Source: Enhygromyxa salina
GTDB lineage: Bacteria; Myxococcota_A; Polyangia; Nannocystales; Nannocystaceae
Direction: 5' to 3'
NCBI RefSeq assembly: GCF_002994635.1
Contig: NZ_PVNL01000013.1
Span: 117,184 to 181,183 of the forward strand
Length of the DNA: 64,000 nt
Of this stretch, positions 34,659 through 43,222 are shown piece after piece. The translations under genes and the position numbers were made by a program. The notes under the pieces were generated by a model. That model was not told the origin of the DNA. It worked only from the letters and a program-made list of their open reading frames with translations, and did not search any database. The first letter of the stretch is position 1; each line of letters begins with the position of its first letter.

Positions 34659-36728
34659 TCAGTCCGGCCGCTCGATCCCCTTGGGGAACGAGCGCCACGG
34701 ACTGTGCCCGGTCGCCGCCATCCACTCGGCGTCGAGCACATTGCCCGCGAGCACACGCCCCCAGTCGTGGTCGAAGTGCCAGTCGCTCTGGGCCAAGAAC
34801 GCGTCGATCTCTCGCCGGGTCGGCCGGTGGTCGAAGCTCCGGACGACCTCGCGGTTCGAGTGCGGCGAGACGCCGACGGTCCACTCGCGGTTGTTGGCGT
34901 GCCGGCTCGCCTGCACGATCGTGAATGTTGGAGGGCCGTGGCTGGTGTTCTCGACCAGGACCAGCGCGTAGTCGTTGCGCAGCGGCCGGTCATCCTCCAT
35001 CACGTACCAGGCCAGCAACAAAGACGGCGCCGAGCCGGGCGCGCACGCGTGCATGCGCGCGGCCTCGTGGAGAATGTCGAGGTCCCACGTGGGCAGGCGA
35101 GACTGCGCGACAGGCCCAAGCGTGCCGTCGCTGCCCGTGCCAGGACCGGTCAAGGGCGCGGTCGTGTCGGGGCACTGCGCGCGACCGCGGACCGGACTGG
35201 GCGCGATCGCGTGGACATCGAACAACACGGCCCCCCGGAGATCTTCGGACGCGGCCGCGCTCAGATCGATCAAGCGCGGCGCCCGAGCGCCCAGCCGCAG
35301 CGGGCCCGTGGGCGGCAGCCACAAGGTCGAGCCCACGATCTGCTGCGAGCCCAGCGAGACATCTTCGGGGATCGTGGCGAGGCCCGCCAGGCTAGCGCTG
35401 CGCGTGTCGACAACCGCGAGCGTGTGGGTCGTCGACGCCAAGTAGCCGCCGGACCAATCCATGAATGCATAGCCGATCCTGCCATCGTCGTTCCCGCCCC
35501 AGCGCTCGAGCAGCTGGCCCGCGATCGGATCGATCACCATGATCTCGCGCGCGCCATCATGGGTCATGACTGGAAACGCTGGTTTGGCGTGCATGCGAGC
35601 GGGCATGGGATCAAAGCCATTGTTGCCGACGTACGCCGCGCCCAGCTCGACGTGACCGAGCGGGGCGAAGGTCTCCAGGTCGAAGGCGACCATCGCCTTG
35701 CGGTAGCCCCTCGACGCCAGCACGACCACCGCGCCTGGGATCACCGCGCAGTCGTCGAGCATCCAGGTGCCGACGAGGTCCGCCGCTTGTAACGCTGCTG
35801 GGACCGCGTCGCGCGTCGCGACCGTCTTGGGGTCGACCAAAAGCAGGCCGTCATCGCTGCGGACGAACCACCGAGCGCCGTCGCTGCAGCTTTGAACCCG
35901 CGCCTGTAGCTCGCCGCGGACCGTACCGCTGCTGCGCTCGAACACCCACCAGGACGCGTGGTCGTCGTCTCCGCTCTCGACGCGCACCGCCAGCGAGTCG
36001 TCGACGAGGGTGGGATCTGGACCCGGCGCCGGTGAGATCGGGATCGAGGCGCGCCACAGCTGCTTCGTGCTGGAGGTCGCGACCAGCTCCGCCGTTGGCC
36101 TGACGCCCAGACTCGCGGGGTAGTGGACGCGTAGATCAAACCGACGCGCGCCGTCGTTGGCGACGCCCGATGCGAAGCCCTGGCCGTGGGCAATCTCGAA
36201 CCGCCGCGCGCCGTCGGCCAGCGCGAACCCGTGCAGCTCGAGCTCGGGATCGTCACCGACAAACGTGGAGGTCATGACCGTGACCGCGTCTTGGATGATC
36301 TCGATACCGGTCACGCCCTCGTTGGCGGCGAGCTGGCCCGAGAGCGGCTGCACCCACGCGAGCGAGCCATCGCGCCGCATGAGGGCGATCCACCACTGTT
36401 TCTCGTGATCGGGGCCCGGGACCAGGAACCGGACGATCGCTCGATCTTCGTCGATCGCAACCATGTCGGAGATCCACCCTTCGGCCTTCGGCGTGCCTGG
36501 AGGAACCGCAGCGGTGGGGGCTGGCGGCTCGGGTGGGAGCTCGGGCAGCGCCGCCGGCTGAGTCAGCGCGGGCGCAGACGCGGGCGCGGTGGCTGGGCCG
36601 CTCGCCGGTTGGTTCGCAACAGGTCGGTCGGCCGGTACCGAGGGCAGCGCTCGGCATCCCAGCGCGACGAGCGGGACCACGAGCACGCCGAGGCGGCCAA
36701 GACCGAGAGCGCGAGGGCGGCTGGGCAT
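34659..36728 (-). CDS. Large lipoprotein, probable beta-propeller
   Basis: About 689 residues from ATG 36728. The signal peptide reads GLGRLGVLVVPLVALGC, with lipobox VALGC. A Pro/Ala-rich linker (to ~residue 85) precedes a region with repeated beta-blade-like stretches (WISDMVAIDEDRAIVRFLVP, DGSLAWVQPLSGQL, FALADGARRFEIA, MVAFDLETFAPLGHVELGAA, GYLASTTHTLAVVDTRSA) reminiscent of PQQ/WD-type propellers. The C-terminal ~150 residues are different and contain an MHACAPGSAPSLLLAWYVME segment. Not assigned to a family. Its 5' end and upstream sequence are partly duplicated 1.25 kb away (37924-38010). The gene is convergent with the preceding Cys-rich lipoprotein gene. Confidence 0.78.
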   Translation of the reverse strand: MPSRPRALGLGRLGVLVVPLVALGCRALPSVPADRPVANQPASGPATAPASAPALTQPAALPELPPEPPAPTAAVPPGTPKAEGWISDMVAIDEDRAIVRFLVPGPDHEKQWWIALMRRDGSLAWVQPLSGQLAANEGVTGIEIIQDAVTVMTSTFVGDDPELELHGFALADGARRFEIAHGQGFASGVANDGARRFDLRVHYPASLGVRPTAELVATSSTKQLWRASIPISPAPGPDPTLVDDSLAVRVESGDDDHASWWVFERSSGTVRGELQARVQSCSDGARWFVRSDDGLLLVDPKTVATRDAVPAALQAADLVGTWMLDDCAVIPGAVVVLASRGYRKAMVAFDLETFAPLGHVELGAAYVGNNGFDPMPARMHAKPAFPVMTHDGAREIMVIDPIAGQLLERWGGNDDGRIGYAFMDWSGGYLASTTHTLAVVDTRSASLAGLATIPEDVSLGSQQIVGSTLWLPPTGPLRLGARAPRLIDLSAAASEDLRGAVLFDVHAIAPSPVRGRAQCPDTTAPLTGPGTGSDGTLGPVAQSRLPTWDLDILHEAARMHACAPGSAPSLLLAWYVMEDDRPLRNDYALVLVENTSHGPPTFTIVQASRHANNREWTVGVSPHSNREVVRSFDHRPTRREIDAFLAQSDWHFDHDWGRVLAGNVLDAEWMAATGHSPWRSFPKGIERPD

Positions 36729-36794
36729 GGCACGAGTGTCCCGGTGCTGCCGAGTAGCGTCAATGAGTGGGGTGGCGGCGACTCCTTCTGTGCA

Positions 36795-36930
36795 CGCGGT
36801 CTTGCTCGACCCGATCGACCTCATCTCGCAGGAGTCCGCCCTGATCCCGCCAGCGAGGCTTCACATGTTGCGCGACCATGGCGTGCTCGCGGCCCGCTCC
36901 AACGCGCGGGCCGGAATCGGAGGGGACTGT
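36795..36930 (+). mobile_element. Remnant of an IS91-like transposase C-terminus
   Basis: The plus frame reads IDLISQESALIPPARLHMLR and then DHGVLAARSNARAG. The C-terminal part of IS91/Y2-type transposases has the near-identical block L-ALVPPPRxHLxRYHGVLAPxAxxR, which is highly characteristic. Only this part is left; the catalytic region is gone. It lies between two copies of a duplicated segment, so it may mark the event that caused the duplication. Confidence 0.6.
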
Positions 36931-36946
36931 CTTCAGCTCGTCGGCC

Positions 36947-36974
36947 CTCGAGCGCTTTGCCGACAGCGCTCGAG
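36947..36974. repeat. Perfect 10-bp inverted repeat
   Basis: CTCGAGCGCT (36947-36956) and AGCGCTCGAG (36965-36974) with an 8-base loop, between the transposase remnant and the arsR promoter region. No T-run follows on either strand, so it is not a clear intrinsic terminator. It may be an element end or a protein site. Confidence 0.5.
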
Positions 36975-37020
36975 GGGATCACCCAGAAACCCGCTCGACA
37001 TCCGCCCGAAGCTCATCAAA

Positions 37021-37057
37021 ATATAACCTTGACATTATATAACCGATCAGCTAAGCA
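37021..37057 (+). promoter_or_regulatory. Putative promoter/operator of the arsR-like gene
   Basis: A short A/T-rich island in GC-rich DNA. TTGACA (37029-37034) is a consensus -35 box; a weak -10 (TAAGCA, 37052-37057) stands 17 bases later. The octamer ATATAACC occurs twice (37021-37028 and 37037-37044), straddling the -35 box, and could be the binding site of the ArsR-family product. The start codon is at 37064. Confidence 0.5.
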
Positions 37058-37063
37058 CTGAAA

Positions 37064-37417
37064 ATGAGCGCTGCACCCCGCCTTGACGCTGCGTTCGCGG
37101 CCCTCGCCGATCCGACTCGCCGGGCGATCCTGGTTCGTCTGGTCGAGGGCGAGGCGACCGTCGGTGAGCTGGCCGAGCCGTTCGCTATCTCGCAGCCCGC
37201 GGTCTCACGGCACCTCAAGGTGCTCGAAGGGGCGGGCCTGATCGAGCGTCGCGTCGACGGCACAAAGCGGCCGTGCCGACTCGCCCCCGCCGCACTGACC
37301 GAGCTCGACGCCTACCTCGCCATGCTCCGCAAGGCCCTCGAAACCAACTACCAACGACTCGACCAGCTGCTGGCGAGCCCCACCTTCGCGACCAAGCAGA
37401 AAGACGAAACGACATGA
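37064..37417 (+). CDS. ArsR-family transcriptional regulator
   Basis: 117 residues. Winged-helix DNA-binding domain: AAFAALADPTRRAILVRLVE, ATVGELAEPFAIS, QPAVSRHLKVLEGAGLIERR, VDGTKRPCRLAP. The metal-binding Cys pair of ArsR/SmtB is absent. It belongs to the ArsR type paired with SRPBCC/AHSA1 proteins, which usually repress their own operon. The stop overlaps the next start (ATGA). It has a recognisable promoter just upstream. Confidence 0.92.
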   Translation: MSAAPRLDAAFAALADPTRRAILVRLVEGEATVGELAEPFAISQPAVSRHLKVLEGAGLIERRVDGTKRPCRLAPAALTELDAYLAMLRKALETNYQRLDQLLASPTFATKQKDETT

Positions 37418-37887
37418 GCAAGATGACTCTCGAACTCGAAGGCGACACCGGTGTGGTCGTCACCCGCCACTTCGCCGCCCCACCCGAAGCGGTCTTCCGC
37501 GCGCACTTCGAGCCGGAGTTCGTCCGGCAGTGGATGCTCGGTCCCGAGGGCTGGACCATGCCAACCTGCATCAACGAGCAGCGCGTCGGCGGCAAGATCC
37601 GCTATGAGTGGGCCAATGGCGAGGGCCAAGGTTTCTACCTCACCGGCGAGATCCTCGAGCTCGATCCGCCGCGGCGCAGTGTCCATGTCGAGCGTATGCA
37701 CCTGCCTGACCCCACCCCCGACAACCGCATTGAGACGACCTTCACCCCCGACGGCGACGGCACGTTGATGGTCATGCGGATGAGCCTCCCCGATGCCGCG
37801 ACCCGCACGGCGATGCTCGAGACCGGCATGGAGCACGGGATGGAAGACAGCTACGTTCGTCTCGAAGGCATCTTGGCAACAGCCTGA
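37414..37887 (+). CDS. SRPBCC / AHSA1-type protein
   Basis: 157 residues from ATG 37414, overlapping arsR by four bases. The START/AHSA1 barrel is shown by VVVTRHFAAPPEAVFRAHFE, VRQWMLGPEGWTMP, VGGKIRYEWANGEG, YLTGEILELDPPRR, ETTFTPDGDGTLMVMRMSLP and METGMEHGMEDSYVRLE. The family binds hydrophobic ligands. This ArsR-SRPBCC pair is common in soil bacteria, and its ligand is generally unknown. Confidence 0.9.
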   Translation: MSKMTLELEGDTGVVVTRHFAAPPEAVFRAHFEPEFVRQWMLGPEGWTMPTCINEQRVGGKIRYEWANGEGQGFYLTGEILELDPPRRSVHVERMHLPDPTPDNRIETTFTPDGDGTLMVMRMSLPDAATRTAMLETGMEHGMEDSYVRLEGILATA

Positions 37888-37923
37888 GTTCGCAGCAGGG
37901 GGCACGAGCTCGAGGTCGCCCCT

Positions 37924-38010
37924 ACACGAGCGGGACCACGAACACGCCGAGGCGGCCAAGACCGAGAGCCCGAGTGTCCCGGTGCTGCCGGGTAGCGGCA
38001 ATGACTGGGG
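37924..38010 (-). repeat. Partial duplicate of the lipoprotein gene's 5' end
   Basis: This segment repeats 36669-36767 with over 90% identity on both sides of a gap. One shared block runs from ACGAGCGGGACCACGA to AAGACCGAGAGC, the other from CGAGTGTCCCGGTGCTGCC to the end. About 20 bases, including the start codon, are missing here. On the minus strand it would encode part of the signal peptide and upstream leader, but no gene follows, so it is a dead copy. Confidence 0.8.
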
Positions 38011-38062
38011 CAACCGCCAAGTCTCGATTTCGCGGCCCGCCGAATCGGCATAATCTGTGCCC

Positions 38063-39577
38063 ATGCGAATCGCGATCATCGGCTCGGGCATCTCGGGCAT
38101 CGCCTGGGCCTCCACGTTGCAACGGGACGGTCACGAGGTGGTGGTGTTCGAGCGCAGCGAGAAGATCGGCGGGGTCTGGGCCAACGCCTACCCCGACGTC
38201 CGTCTGCAGAACATCTCGAGTCAGTATCACCTCGCCGGGTTCCCCTGGCCGTTTCCCCCGGACGACAACCCGACCGGCAGCCAGATCCTTCGCTACCTCG
38301 CCGCCGCGGTCGAGCACATCGGCATCGACGTCCGCTGCCAGCATGAGGTCGTGTCCCTGACCGAGCTCGCCCACGGCTGGCGGGTATCCGTAAGCGGACC
38401 GGGAGGCGACGAAGCGGCCGAGTTCGACTATGTGGTCGTCGCCGTCGGGCAGTACACCCAGCCCAAGGCCAAGCTCGAGATCGCCGACCGCGAGCTGTTT
38501 CGTGGAGAGGTCGTGACCGAGCGCGAGATAGACGATCTCGACCGACTCGCCGCCAAGCGGGTCGCGGTCGTCGGCTTTGGCAAGTCCGCCGTCGACCTGG
38601 CCACGTTCGCGGCCGACCGAGGCTCGCGGGTCGAGCACGTGTTTCGAACACCCCGGTGGCTGATCCCACTGTATATCGCTGGCCTGCACTTCAGCTTCGC
38701 CCTGTTCCCGCGGTTTGGCTCGGTGATGGTCCCGAGCTGGGCCCACCCAACCGCTGGCTCGCGGTTCTTGCACGATCGGCTCGCTCCCGTGGTGCGGGGG
38801 TTCTGGGCGACGGTCTCCGCAGTCGTGGCGCTGCAGTATCGCGCCGCCGCGCTCGGTCACGGCCCGGAGGGCCGCGCCCGGATCCGTCGGCTGCTGCCGG
38901 ATCACACCTTGGTCGCCGACATGCGCTCGGCCGCGGCTCTGGCTCCGCTGCGCTACCACCAGGCCGTCGCCCGCGGCGAGATCACCCCGCACCGCGGCGT
39001 CGTCACGCGCTTCGTCGAAGACGGCATCGTGCTCGCCAACGGCACCGAGCTGCCCTGCGAGCTCGTGGTCGTGTGTCTGGGCTCGGGCTCTCCGGTGTTT
39101 CCGTTCATGCCAGCGCGCTACCGCGAGCTGCTCGAGGGTGAGCCCGACGGCGTGCAGCTCTATCGTCACCTGCTGCACCCGCGGATCCCCCGGATGGCGT
39201 TCGCCGGCTACAACCATGGCTTCATGCACGTGCCCGCCGCCGAGGTCGGCGCGCTGTGGATCAGCGCGATGATCCGCGGTGAGCTGGTGCTGCCGCCGAT
39301 CGAACAAATGGAGGCCGCGATCGAGCACGTGCGGGCGTGGAAGCGGGCCAATATCAACTTTGAGCCGTCACGATCGTGCGCCGTCAGCACCCGCTTTCAA
39401 CAGTACATCGACATTCTGCTGCAGGAGCTCGGCGTCTCGCCCTACCGCAAGCCACACCTGCTCGCCGAGCTGTTCTCGCGCTACGAAGCGGCGGACTACG
39501 CTGGCATCATCGAGGAGTACCACGCGGCCCGATCCAGCCTCGATCAGCCGCGCCGCCCGTCCGACCTCGCAACTTGA
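38063..39577 (+). CDS. Flavin-containing monooxygenase
   Basis: About 504 residues from ATG 38063 (GTG 38057 is a two-codon-longer option). The FAD-binding fingerprint is MRIAIIGSGISGIAWASTLQ with EVVVFERSEKIGGVWAN. The FMO/Baeyer-Villiger-like stretch DVRLQNISSQYHLAGFPWP, a YVVVAVGQYTQP core and a second Rossmann loop VAVVGFGKSAVDLA (NADPH) follow. The C-terminal part (GYNHGFMHVPAAEVGALWIS) is typical of dimethylaniline/group B monooxygenases. It oxygenates N, S or ketone substrates with NADPH and O2; the substrate is unknown. It is convergent with the Pao-like operon's last gene, separated by four bases. Confidence 0.88.
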   Translation: MRIAIIGSGISGIAWASTLQRDGHEVVVFERSEKIGGVWANAYPDVRLQNISSQYHLAGFPWPFPPDDNPTGSQILRYLAAAVEHIGIDVRCQHEVVSLTELAHGWRVSVSGPGGDEAAEFDYVVVAVGQYTQPKAKLEIADRELFRGEVVTEREIDDLDRLAAKRVAVVGFGKSAVDLATFAADRGSRVEHVFRTPRWLIPLYIAGLHFSFALFPRFGSVMVPSWAHPTAGSRFLHDRLAPVVRGFWATVSAVVALQYRAAALGHGPEGRARIRRLLPDHTLVADMRSAAALAPLRYHQAVARGEITPHRGVVTRFVEDGIVLANGTELPCELVVVCLGSGSPVFPFMPARYRELLEGEPDGVQLYRHLLHPRIPRMAFAGYNHGFMHVPAAEVGALWISAMIRGELVLPPIEQMEAAIEHVRAWKRANINFEPSRSCAVSTRFQQYIDILLQELGVSPYRKPHLLAELFSRYEAADYAGIIEEYHAARSSLDQPRRPSDLAT

Positions 39578-39581
39578 GCGT

Positions 39582-39800
39582 TCAGCGGGGCTCGAAGCAA
39601 GTCCGGCCCGGCTGACACGCTTCGGGCACGCACAATTGACGATCCGGCCCGGTCACAAAGCAGGTCTTCAGGCACTGATAGCTGCTCGAGCGGCTGGTGT
39701 GAAAGGCGTCGTGGGTCTGGGCGCCATAGGCATGCAGGGCCTTGGTGCGCAGGTGCTTGCAGACCGGGCGGGAGTCGTCGACGCGGGTGAACTCGGGCAT
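39582..39800 (-). CDS. Small Cys-rich protein at the end of the aldehyde oxidoreductase operon
   Basis: 72 residues with six Cys (RPVCKHL; YQCLKTC; LCVPEAC; RTCFEPR) and several His, no signal peptide. It lies 33 bases downstream of the FAD-subunit gene in the same direction, so it is probably the fourth gene of the operon. I do not recognise the family. The Cys/His content suggests a metal- or cluster-binding or redox helper (inference). Confidence 0.6.
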   Translation of the reverse strand: MPEFTRVDDSRPVCKHLRTKALHAYGAQTHDAFHTSRSSSYQCLKTCFVTGPDRQLCVPEACQPGRTCFEPR

Positions 39801-39833
39801 GGGGGCTCTCGTTGGGCTTGGAGGGACTCGGGA

Positions 39834-40880
39834 TCACTCGGGAAGGGCCAGGCCAGACGCGCGGTGTAGTACCTCGCGCAGCAGACCCTTGGCCATGGGG
39901 ATCTTGTAGGCGTTGCCGTCGAGCGGGGCCGCGTCGGCGAGCGCGGCGTCGGCTGCCCTGGCGAACAGATCGACGCTGGGCGCCTGGCCCTCGAGCAGCG
40001 CCGCCGCCTCGCTGGCGTTCCAGGGGATCGGCGCGACGTGGCCCAGCGCGACCCGAACGTCGCGCATGCTGCCAGCCTGGTCGAGCCGCAGGCGCGCCGC
40101 AGCTTCGACCAGCGGCCAGTCGTGAGACTGCTTCTCCCGTACCGCCTGATAGGCGCTGCGCATGTCGTCGAGCACGGGGATCCACACCTGCGTGAGCAGG
40201 TCGCCGGGGCCAAGGCTGTGCTCGCGGGTGGGGTCGGTCTCGGGGCTGACGAACAGCTCGGCGAGCGGCACCAGCTGCTGAACGGACCCCTTCGCGTCAC
40301 CCACGAACACCGAGACGACGGCATCGAGGGCCAGCAGCGGGGTCGCCAGGCTCGAGGGATGCACGATGAAGCTGGGCCCGCCGCCAAGGATCGCGTGATA
40401 GCGGTTGTCACCGGTGATCGCGAGGCAGGTGTCACCGCCCTTCTTGAGGCAGACCAGGTCGCGGTGGCGGAAGTACCAGCACCGCGGCCGCTGCAGCAGG
40501 TTGCCGCCGACCGTGGCGGTGTTGCGGATCCCCGGGGTCGCGGCCTGACCGGCGGCCTGATGCAGCGCGTCGAGGCCCGGCAGCTCCGCGGCCGCGAGCT
40601 CGGCCAGGGTCGTCAGCGCCCCGACCTCCGCGTAGCGAGGCGCAGGCGGCAGCGGGTTGGTGTCGGGCGGGATCAGGGGCTGCCCGTCGGCGAGCTTGGC
40701 CCCGGCCCACAACACCTCGCGCAGCTCGACGAGCAGCTCGGGCTCATCGATGCCCTCTTTCATGCGATCGAGCAGATCGATGCCGCCCGCCCGCAGCACG
40801 CGGGTCTCGGGCTTCTCCCGCACGATCTCGCGGGCCCGCTCGATGCGCTTGGTTCGGATCAGGGCAAACGGCTGCATCAC
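39834..40880 (-). CDS. paoB: Aldehyde oxidoreductase FAD-binding subunit (PaoB/YagS-like)
   Basis: 348 residues. The molybdopterin dehydrogenase FAD domain shows RAGGIDLLDRMKEG near the N-terminus, GIRNTATVGGNLLQRPRC and LGGGPSFIVHPSSLATPLLA. The insertion RCWYFRHRDLVCLKKGGDTC supplies Cys residues in the positions used by the extra [4Fe-4S] cluster of PaoB. The start ATG 40880 overlaps the molybdenum-subunit stop (ATGA). It would relay electrons from the iron-sulfur subunit to FAD. Confidence 0.9.
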   Translation of the reverse strand: MMQPFALIRTKRIERAREIVREKPETRVLRAGGIDLLDRMKEGIDEPELLVELREVLWAGAKLADGQPLIPPDTNPLPPAPRYAEVGALTTLAELAAAELPGLDALHQAAGQAATPGIRNTATVGGNLLQRPRCWYFRHRDLVCLKKGGDTCLAITGDNRYHAILGGGPSFIVHPSSLATPLLALDAVVSVFVGDAKGSVQQLVPLAELFVSPETDPTREHSLGPGDLLTQVWIPVLDDMRSAYQAVREKQSHDWPLVEAAARLRLDQAGSMRDVRVALGHVAPIPWNASEAAALLEGQAPSVDLFARAADAALADAAPLDGNAYKIPMAKGLLREVLHRASGLALPE

Positions 40881-43222
40881 TTGGCTCCTTCTTGGCTGGC
40901 GCGGCGCTGTTGCTCGAGCGCGTCGAGGATCTTGGCGGGGGTGATCGGCAGGCTGCGGACGTGAACCCCGAGCGCGTCGCCGACGGCGTTGGCGATCGCG
41001 GCGGCCGTGGGGATCGTGGCGGGCTCACCGATCCCGTAGGCGCCCGTGCTGTTGTTGCCGCTGATCACCTCGGTCAGCACAATCGAGATGTCCGGCACGT
41101 CCTTGACCCCGCAGGCTTTGTACTGCTCGAGGTTGGCGTTGAGCATCACGCCCAGGCTGGGGTCCATGACCCGCTCCTCCATCAGCGCGTAGCCAATGCC
41201 CAAGATGATCCCGCCGTTGATCTGCGAGCGCAGCGTGAGCTCGTTCATGACCCGGCCGCAGTCGTGCACGGCCAGCAATTCGGTGCAGCGGACCTCGCCG
41301 GTCCAGGTGTCGATCTCGACCTCGGCGAACTGGACCCCGGCGATCTCGGGCGTCTCGAACCCAGGAAACGACTTGGGGTGGGCGGCCGCGTTGCGCCCGC
41401 GAAACCCGACCGCGACGATCGCCTCGCCTTCGATCCGCTTGCACAGATCCGCCCAGCTCATGGTCTGGCGGCCCACGCTCACGCCCTCGGCGGTCCAGCG
41501 CAGGTGCTTGGTCGAGGTGGCCGCGAGCGCGGTCGTGGCCAGCTCGGCCAGCTCGGCCTTGGCCAGCTCGGCCGCGTTGCGAACCGCAGGCGTGATCGAA
41601 GACGTGGTCTTGCTGCCGCCGCTGCCGACGCCGGGCCCGAGCTTGCTGTCGCCGATCTGGATCTCGATGGTCTCGACCGGCCGCCGCAGCACCTCGGCGG
41701 TGACCTGCGCCATGATCGTGCCGATCCCACCGCCGATGTCCTGGACCCCGTTCTTCACGACCACCCGACCATCGCGGCTGATCTCGATCGTGACGCGGGC
41801 CTCGGTGCCGCCGAAGTCACCCCAGATCGAGACCGCGCAGCCAACCCCCTTGCGGATCCGGGTGCTGCGGGCGCGCATGTCGGCGGCGGCCTTGCGGCGG
41901 GCGTCCCAGTTGAAGCGCTCGCGCCCGAGCTCGAGCTGCCAGCGGCGGACCGGGTGGTTGTCGTGGGCCAGGCGGAGATCGATCGGATCCATGCCCAGCT
42001 GCCGGGCCAGCTCGTCGAGCGCCGACTCCATCGCAAACGCCCCCTGCGGGTGCCCAGGGGCCCGAAACGCGACCGCCGGGCCCGCGTGGGTGAACACGTC
42101 GGCGCTCTCGACCAGCACGTCGGGCACCTTGGTGTACACGCTCGCCGCGTTGCGCCCGACCCCGGCCCCGGTCCCGACCCCGGCCGAGCCGTGCGCCTGC
42201 ACGTGGATCGCCGTCAGCTTGCCCTTGTCGGTGGCGCCGAGCTTGACCAGCTGGATCGAGTCGGGCCGGTTGCCCGTGCACAGGTGCTCCTCGCCGCGCT
42301 CGAGCATCAGCTTGACCGGCTTGTCGGCGGCCCGGGCCAGATCCCCGGCGATCTTGGCGAGCGCGGTGCCCGACGCGTTGGCCCCAAACTTCGAGCCGAA
42401 CCCGCCGCCCATGAAGTTGGTGATCACGTGGACCTTGCTGGGCTCGAGCCCGTAGAGCGCCGCGAACTCGTCGCGCACGCCGAAGATCGACTGGGTCGAG
42501 GCCCACACGGTGACCGTCTTCTTGCCGAACCACTGGACCACCAGCCCGTGGGTCTCGAGCGCGCTGTGGGTGTGGCACTGGGTCGTGTAGGTGGCCTCGA
42601 ACCGGACCGGGGCCTTGTTGAGCGCCCGCTTGGCGTCGCCGCGCTTTTGGCTGCGGCCCGGTCGGACGTTGCCCTGCAGCTTGCCCTGCGCCTCCGCGGC
42701 CCCGGGCTCGTCGGCCCCGGTCCGGCGCTCTTCGACGGCGGCGTCATGCACCTGCGGCGAGCCGTCGCGCATCGCGTCGCGGGTCGCGACCACGAAGGGC
42801 GCGGGCTCGTACTCCACGATGATCGACGCGAGCGCGGCCCGGGCCAGCTCGGGGCGCGAGGCCGCGACCGCGGCGACGTCCTGTCCGGCGAAGATCAGCT
42901 TGTCACCGACCTCGACCAGCGCGATCGCTGCGCCCACGCCGGGTTGCTTGGTGGCCGGGGTGACGTCGATCCGCTTGACCACCGCGCACGGCCACGGCGA
43001 GCGCAGCACCGCGGCGTGCAGCAGGCCCTCGAGCGTGATGTCGTGGGTGTAGCGGGCCTCGCCGCTGGCCTTGAGCGGGCCGTCGATCCGCGGCAGCGGG
43101 GTGCCGACGACCGTCATCTCGTCGACGCTGTCCCACGGTCGCGGCTCGCTCGGCGGCAGCTCGACGCTGATCGTCTGAATGTTGGCGCCGTAGCCGACGG
43201 AGAGCTTGGTCTTGTCTGGCAT
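40877..43222 (-). CDS. paoC: Aldehyde oxidoreductase molybdenum-binding subunit (PaoC/XdhA-like)
   Basis: 781 residues from ATG 43222, sharing one base with the stop of the iron-sulfur gene (TGATG). Xanthine-oxidase-family motifs: PLPRIDGPLKASGEARYTHD, FMGGGFGSKFGANASG, AVAFRAPGHPQGAFAMESAL, GSGGSKTTSS, AVHDCGRVMNELTLRSQ and NSTGAYGIGEPATIPTAAAI, where GEPA carries the catalytic Glu near the end. With the other two subunits it forms a molybdenum hydroxylase, probably oxidising aromatic aldehydes in the periplasm. No PaoD/XdhC-type maturation gene is adjacent, so it must be elsewhere. Confidence 0.92.
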   Translation of the reverse strand: MPDKTKLSVGYGANIQTISVELPPSEPRPWDSVDEMTVVGTPLPRIDGPLKASGEARYTHDITLEGLLHAAVLRSPWPCAVVKRIDVTPATKQPGVGAAIALVEVGDKLIFAGQDVAAVAASRPELARAALASIIVEYEPAPFVVATRDAMRDGSPQVHDAAVEERRTGADEPGAAEAQGKLQGNVRPGRSQKRGDAKRALNKAPVRFEATYTTQCHTHSALETHGLVVQWFGKKTVTVWASTQSIFGVRDEFAALYGLEPSKVHVITNFMGGGFGSKFGANASGTALAKIAGDLARAADKPVKLMLERGEEHLCTGNRPDSIQLVKLGATDKGKLTAIHVQAHGSAGVGTGAGVGRNAASVYTKVPDVLVESADVFTHAGPAVAFRAPGHPQGAFAMESALDELARQLGMDPIDLRLAHDNHPVRRWQLELGRERFNWDARRKAAADMRARSTRIRKGVGCAVSIWGDFGGTEARVTIEISRDGRVVVKNGVQDIGGGIGTIMAQVTAEVLRRPVETIEIQIGDSKLGPGVGSGGSKTTSSITPAVRNAAELAKAELAELATTALAATSTKHLRWTAEGVSVGRQTMSWADLCKRIEGEAIVAVGFRGRNAAAHPKSFPGFETPEIAGVQFAEVEIDTWTGEVRCTELLAVHDCGRVMNELTLRSQINGGIILGIGYALMEERVMDPSLGVMLNANLEQYKACGVKDVPDISIVLTEVISGNNSTGAYGIGEPATIPTAAAIANAVGDALGVHVRSLPITPAKILDALEQQRRASQEGAK

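Noticed and set aside
34109..34993. Minus-strand frame overlapping the ends of two lipoprotein genes
   Set aside because: It joins antisense of one gene to an out-of-frame reading of the other and shows no domain.
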